Shown one piece after another: positions 62,093 to 64,000 of a DNA stretch of 64,000 nucleotides. The notes under the pieces are model-generated. The model was not told where the DNA came from and ran no database searches. It saw nothing but the letters and a program-made list of their open reading frames with translations. Origin of the DNA: Sagittula stellata E-37 (lineage in GTDB: Bacteria > Pseudomonadota > Alphaproteobacteria > Rhodobacterales > Rhodobacteraceae); the NCBI RefSeq assembly GCF_039724765.1, contig NZ_CP155729.1, positions 1,736,001 through 1,800,000 of the forward strand, given 5' to 3'. Positions within the stretch are counted from its first letter, which is position 1; each line of letters opens with the position of its first letter. The translations under genes were made by a program, and so were the position numbers.

Positions 62093-63529
62093 TCAGGACG
62101 ACACCAGCACGTTGCGGAATGCCCAGGGATGGTCCGGATCGCTGTCTTCCGGGAAGGCGCCCGGTACGGTGTCGAGCGGGGTCCAGTCGGTGTAATGCGC
62201 CTCCACCGGGCCAAGGTAGGGCCGCTGGATTTCGAGGCAGCGCGCGTGGTCCATTTCCTCGGCTTCCACGATCCCGGCCTGCGGGTTCTCCAGTGCCCAT
62301 ACCATTCCCGCCAGCACGGCGCTCGATACCTGCATGCCCGTCGCGTTCTGGTAGGGGGCCAGAGACTTGGTCTCTTCGTTGGACAGCCGTGAGCCATACC
62401 AGAGCGCATTCTTCTCGTGGCCGTAGAGCAGCACGCCCAGTTCGTCGATGCCATCCACGATATCGTCGACCTGAAGAATGCGCTTCTCGGTCTGGATCTC
62501 GCCGGAGCCGAAGGTTTCGTGCAGCGAAAGCACCGCGTCGTCACAGGGATGGTAGGCGTAATGGCACGTCGGGCGGTATTCCGGCGCATCGGAAGGCCCG
62601 ACCGTAAAGTAGTCCGAGATCGATACCGCCTCGTTGTGCGTCACGAGGAACCCGAACTGCGCGCCAAGGCTCGGGCACCATGTCCGCACCCGTGTGGTCG
62701 CGCCGGGCCGGTTGAGCCAGATCGCCGACCGACAGCCGGACAGGTGGGTGTGGCCGTCTTCCGGCATCCATTCCTCGTGCGTGCCCCAGCCGAGTTCGGC
62801 GGGCTGGAACCCTTCGGAGATGAAGCCATCGACCGACCAGGTGTTGACGAACACACCCTTGGGGCGCGGCTCTGTGCAGATCTGGGTGTCACGCTCGGCG
62901 ATGTGGACGCCCTTCACGCCCAGATCGCGCATCAGCTTCGCCCAGCCGTCGCGCCCGTCAGGAGCGGTGGCGTCGCGCCCTAGGTCGGAGGCGAGCTGGA
63001 GAAGCGCCTCTTTGACGAACCAGCTCACCATGCCGGGGTTGGCGCCGCAACAGCTTACGGCGGTGGTGCCGCCGGGATCGGAGGCCTTCATGTCGCGGAC
63101 CGCCTGACGCAACCGGTAGTTCGTGCGTTTCTCGTTGGAAATGTCGCCGAAGTAGAGCCCGGGCCACGGTTCGACGACCGTGTCTATATAGAGAGTGCCA
63201 AGGCGGCGGCACGTCCGGATCAGGTCCAGCGACGAGGTGTCCACAGAGAGGTTTACGCAGAAACCGCCCGGTTCGGTGAAAAGGCCGGACAGAACCTCGT
63301 CGTAGTTTTCCGGTGTCAGCGCTTCCTGCAGGAAGGAGTAACCGCGGCCTTCCAGGAAAGAGGCGACCTCCGGATCGGGATCGATGACCGTCAGCCGCGC
63401 CGGATCGAATTCGAAGTGCCGCTCGATCAGGGGGAGGACGCCCTTTCCGATCGACCCGAGACCGATAAGCACGAGCGGTCCCTCTATGGTCGCGTGTACG
63501 GGGTAGGGTTGGCCGGTGGCTGCATTCAT
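62093..63529 (-). CDS. hss: Homospermidine synthase
   Basis: A 478-residue NAD-dependent enzyme of the saccharopine-dehydrogenase-like homospermidine synthase family. The Rossmann start is PLVLIGLGSIGKGVLPLIERHF. Later markers include the Cys pair in AVSCCGANPGM, GVHIAERDTQ and ELGVLLYGHEKNALWYGS. It makes symmetric homospermidine from putrescine (and can act on spermidine). It lies on the strand opposite to the guanidine operon, in convergent orientation. The start is ATG 63529; a longer frame from 63733 crosses a palindrome and is not credible. Confidence 0.92.
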   Translation of the reverse strand: MNAATGQPYPVHATIEGPLVLIGLGSIGKGVLPLIERHFEFDPARLTVIDPDPEVASFLEGRGYSFLQEALTPENYDEVLSGLFTEPGGFCVNLSVDTSSLDLIRTCRRLGTLYIDTVVEPWPGLYFGDISNEKRTNYRLRQAVRDMKASDPGGTTAVSCCGANPGMVSWFVKEALLQLASDLGRDATAPDGRDGWAKLMRDLGVKGVHIAERDTQICTEPRPKGVFVNTWSVDGFISEGFQPAELGWGTHEEWMPEDGHTHLSGCRSAIWLNRPGATTRVRTWCPSLGAQFGFLVTHNEAVSISDYFTVGPSDAPEYRPTCHYAYHPCDDAVLSLHETFGSGEIQTEKRILQVDDIVDGIDELGVLLYGHEKNALWYGSRLSNEETKSLAPYQNATGMQVSSAVLAGMVWALENPQAGIVEAEEMDHARCLEIQRPYLGPVEAHYTDWTPLDTVPGAFPEDSDPDHPWAFRNVLVSS

Positions 63530-63551
63530 CCGCTGGGTCTCCTTTATATGT

Positions 63552-63569
63552 GCACCATACATATGGTGC
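63552..63569 (-). promoter_or_regulatory. 18-bp palindrome upstream of hss
   Basis: GCACCATA-CA-TATGGTGC (8-2-8) is a perfect inverted repeat 23-40 bp before the hss ATG. Symmetric arms of this length with a two-base centre look like a dimeric repressor operator. The regulator is unknown. Confidence 0.6.
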
Positions 63570-63852
63570 GGACGCCGCGTGGCGCCACCGGAAGCCCGAT
63601 TGCTGCCGGTGCGGCGCATGGCGTGTCGTCCCGGGTATCGGTGGGCAGGCTCACGGAGGCAACCCCTTCCTTGTGGTTGCGCCGGAGGAAAGGCGCGCCT
63701 GCTTTCGGAAAGGGCGGCAGCCTGTGTGCACAATGGGAATTATCACGTCGGACGTTGCAATCCACGGATGTGAGGCTAGGCTCCGGTCAAGTTCCGCTGA
63801 TCGGGGCGCCGGGGCTCAGCGGCTCTGGCTGGGAAGAAGGGAAACGACGCAG
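63570..63852. other. Divergent gap between hss and the adaptor gene
   Basis: About 280 bp without a convincing gene. It should hold promoters for both neighbours. Several short open frames on either strand lack family resemblance. Confidence 0.4.
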
Positions 63853-64000
63853 GTGCGCAGTCTGACCATCAGCATTACGGTCACCGCCCTGCTGTGCGCG
63901 TTCGGGCCGTTGGCGGCCACGCGTGCGGTTGCGCAGGACGACAGCCAGACGCTTCCCGCGGTGACGGTGGCCGAGGTGAAGACAGCATCTTTCGTCCAGC
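63853..64000 (+). CDS. RND-type periplasmic adaptor protein, 5' end
   Basis: Only the first 49 codons are in the window. They read from a GTG start as a signal peptide (LTISITVTALLCAFGPLAATRAVA) followed by AQDDSQTLPAVTVAEVKTASF, which resembles the start of the AcrA/HlyD-type membrane fusion subunit, where the phrase P-x-V-x-V-A-x-V is typical. The rest lies beyond 64000. The start is uncertain, as only a weak ribosome site is present. Confidence 0.5.
   Translation, partial: MRSLTISITVTALLCAFGPLAATRAVAQDDSQTLPAVTVAEVKTASFVQ

Overview
The window is a high-GC chromosome segment from an alphaproteobacterium, almost certainly a Rhodobacterales (roseobacter-group) species. The pointers are protein families typical of that group, TTAA-N7-TTAA motifs like those bound by CtrA, a perfect FnrL-type box, a cuckoo (CcsR) sRNA array beside a DUF1127 gene, and tight ATGA/GTGA overlaps. 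No prophage, insertion sequence or CRISPR was seen. It is mostly ordinary chromosome with several well-marked RNA-regulated and uncharacterised loci.

Layout. 1-9.3 kb: 3' end of yebC; divergent argP/argO; a DMT exporter; betI-betA (choline to betaine aldehyde, with a BetI operator but no betB); two staphylococcal-nuclease-fold genes, the first catalytically degenerate, each with a CtrA-like box; a DUF465 gene behind an FnrL box; a periplasmic glutathione peroxidase; a YbiI-like DksA/TraR protein. 9.3-17.5 kb: pepF, an anchored coiled-coil protein, an outer-membrane barrel, a ligase-exonuclease DNA repair pair, a lipase-like hydrolase with an SCP2 protein. 17.5-28.6 kb: TPR protein, SUV3-like RNA helicase, S4 protein, fdxA, carD with a long leader, a KefB/C antiporter, a hydrolase, then metZ behind a long-loop SAM-II-like riboswitch and attenuator, and folE2. 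28.7-36.5 kb: a DUF1127-like small gene, trkH, an AruI-like ThDP decarboxylase, valS, and on the minus strand ccaF followed by five cuckoo RNA units ending in a terminator. 36.7-42.6 kb: mrp and the SPOR-dacC-tmk-holB cluster, then tRNA-Ser(UGA).

42.6-49 kb carries a putrescine/spermidine-type ABC operon (potD-A-B-C) divergent from a LuxR-type regulator fused to an apparently dead alpha/beta-hydrolase. 49-56.6 kb holds a 966-residue cadherin-like/DUF4114 surface protein and an uncharacterised five-gene envelope operon: OmpA-like, XpaC-like, solute-binding/OmpA fusion, VWA and a Coq4-motif protein.

The most striking locus is 57.0-62.0 kb. A guanidine-I (ykkC) riboswitch precedes an ABC importer, a nickel-type guanidine hydrolase of the ureohydrolase fold (gdmH-like), a protein with 22 histidines in its first 44 residues, and a 55-residue His-rich membrane protein, closed by a strong terminator. 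Together these look like a complete guanidine sensing, uptake and hydrolysis unit with its own candidate metal-handling proteins. Convergent to it is homospermidine synthase behind an 18-bp palindrome. The window ends in the first codons of an RND-type periplasmic adaptor.
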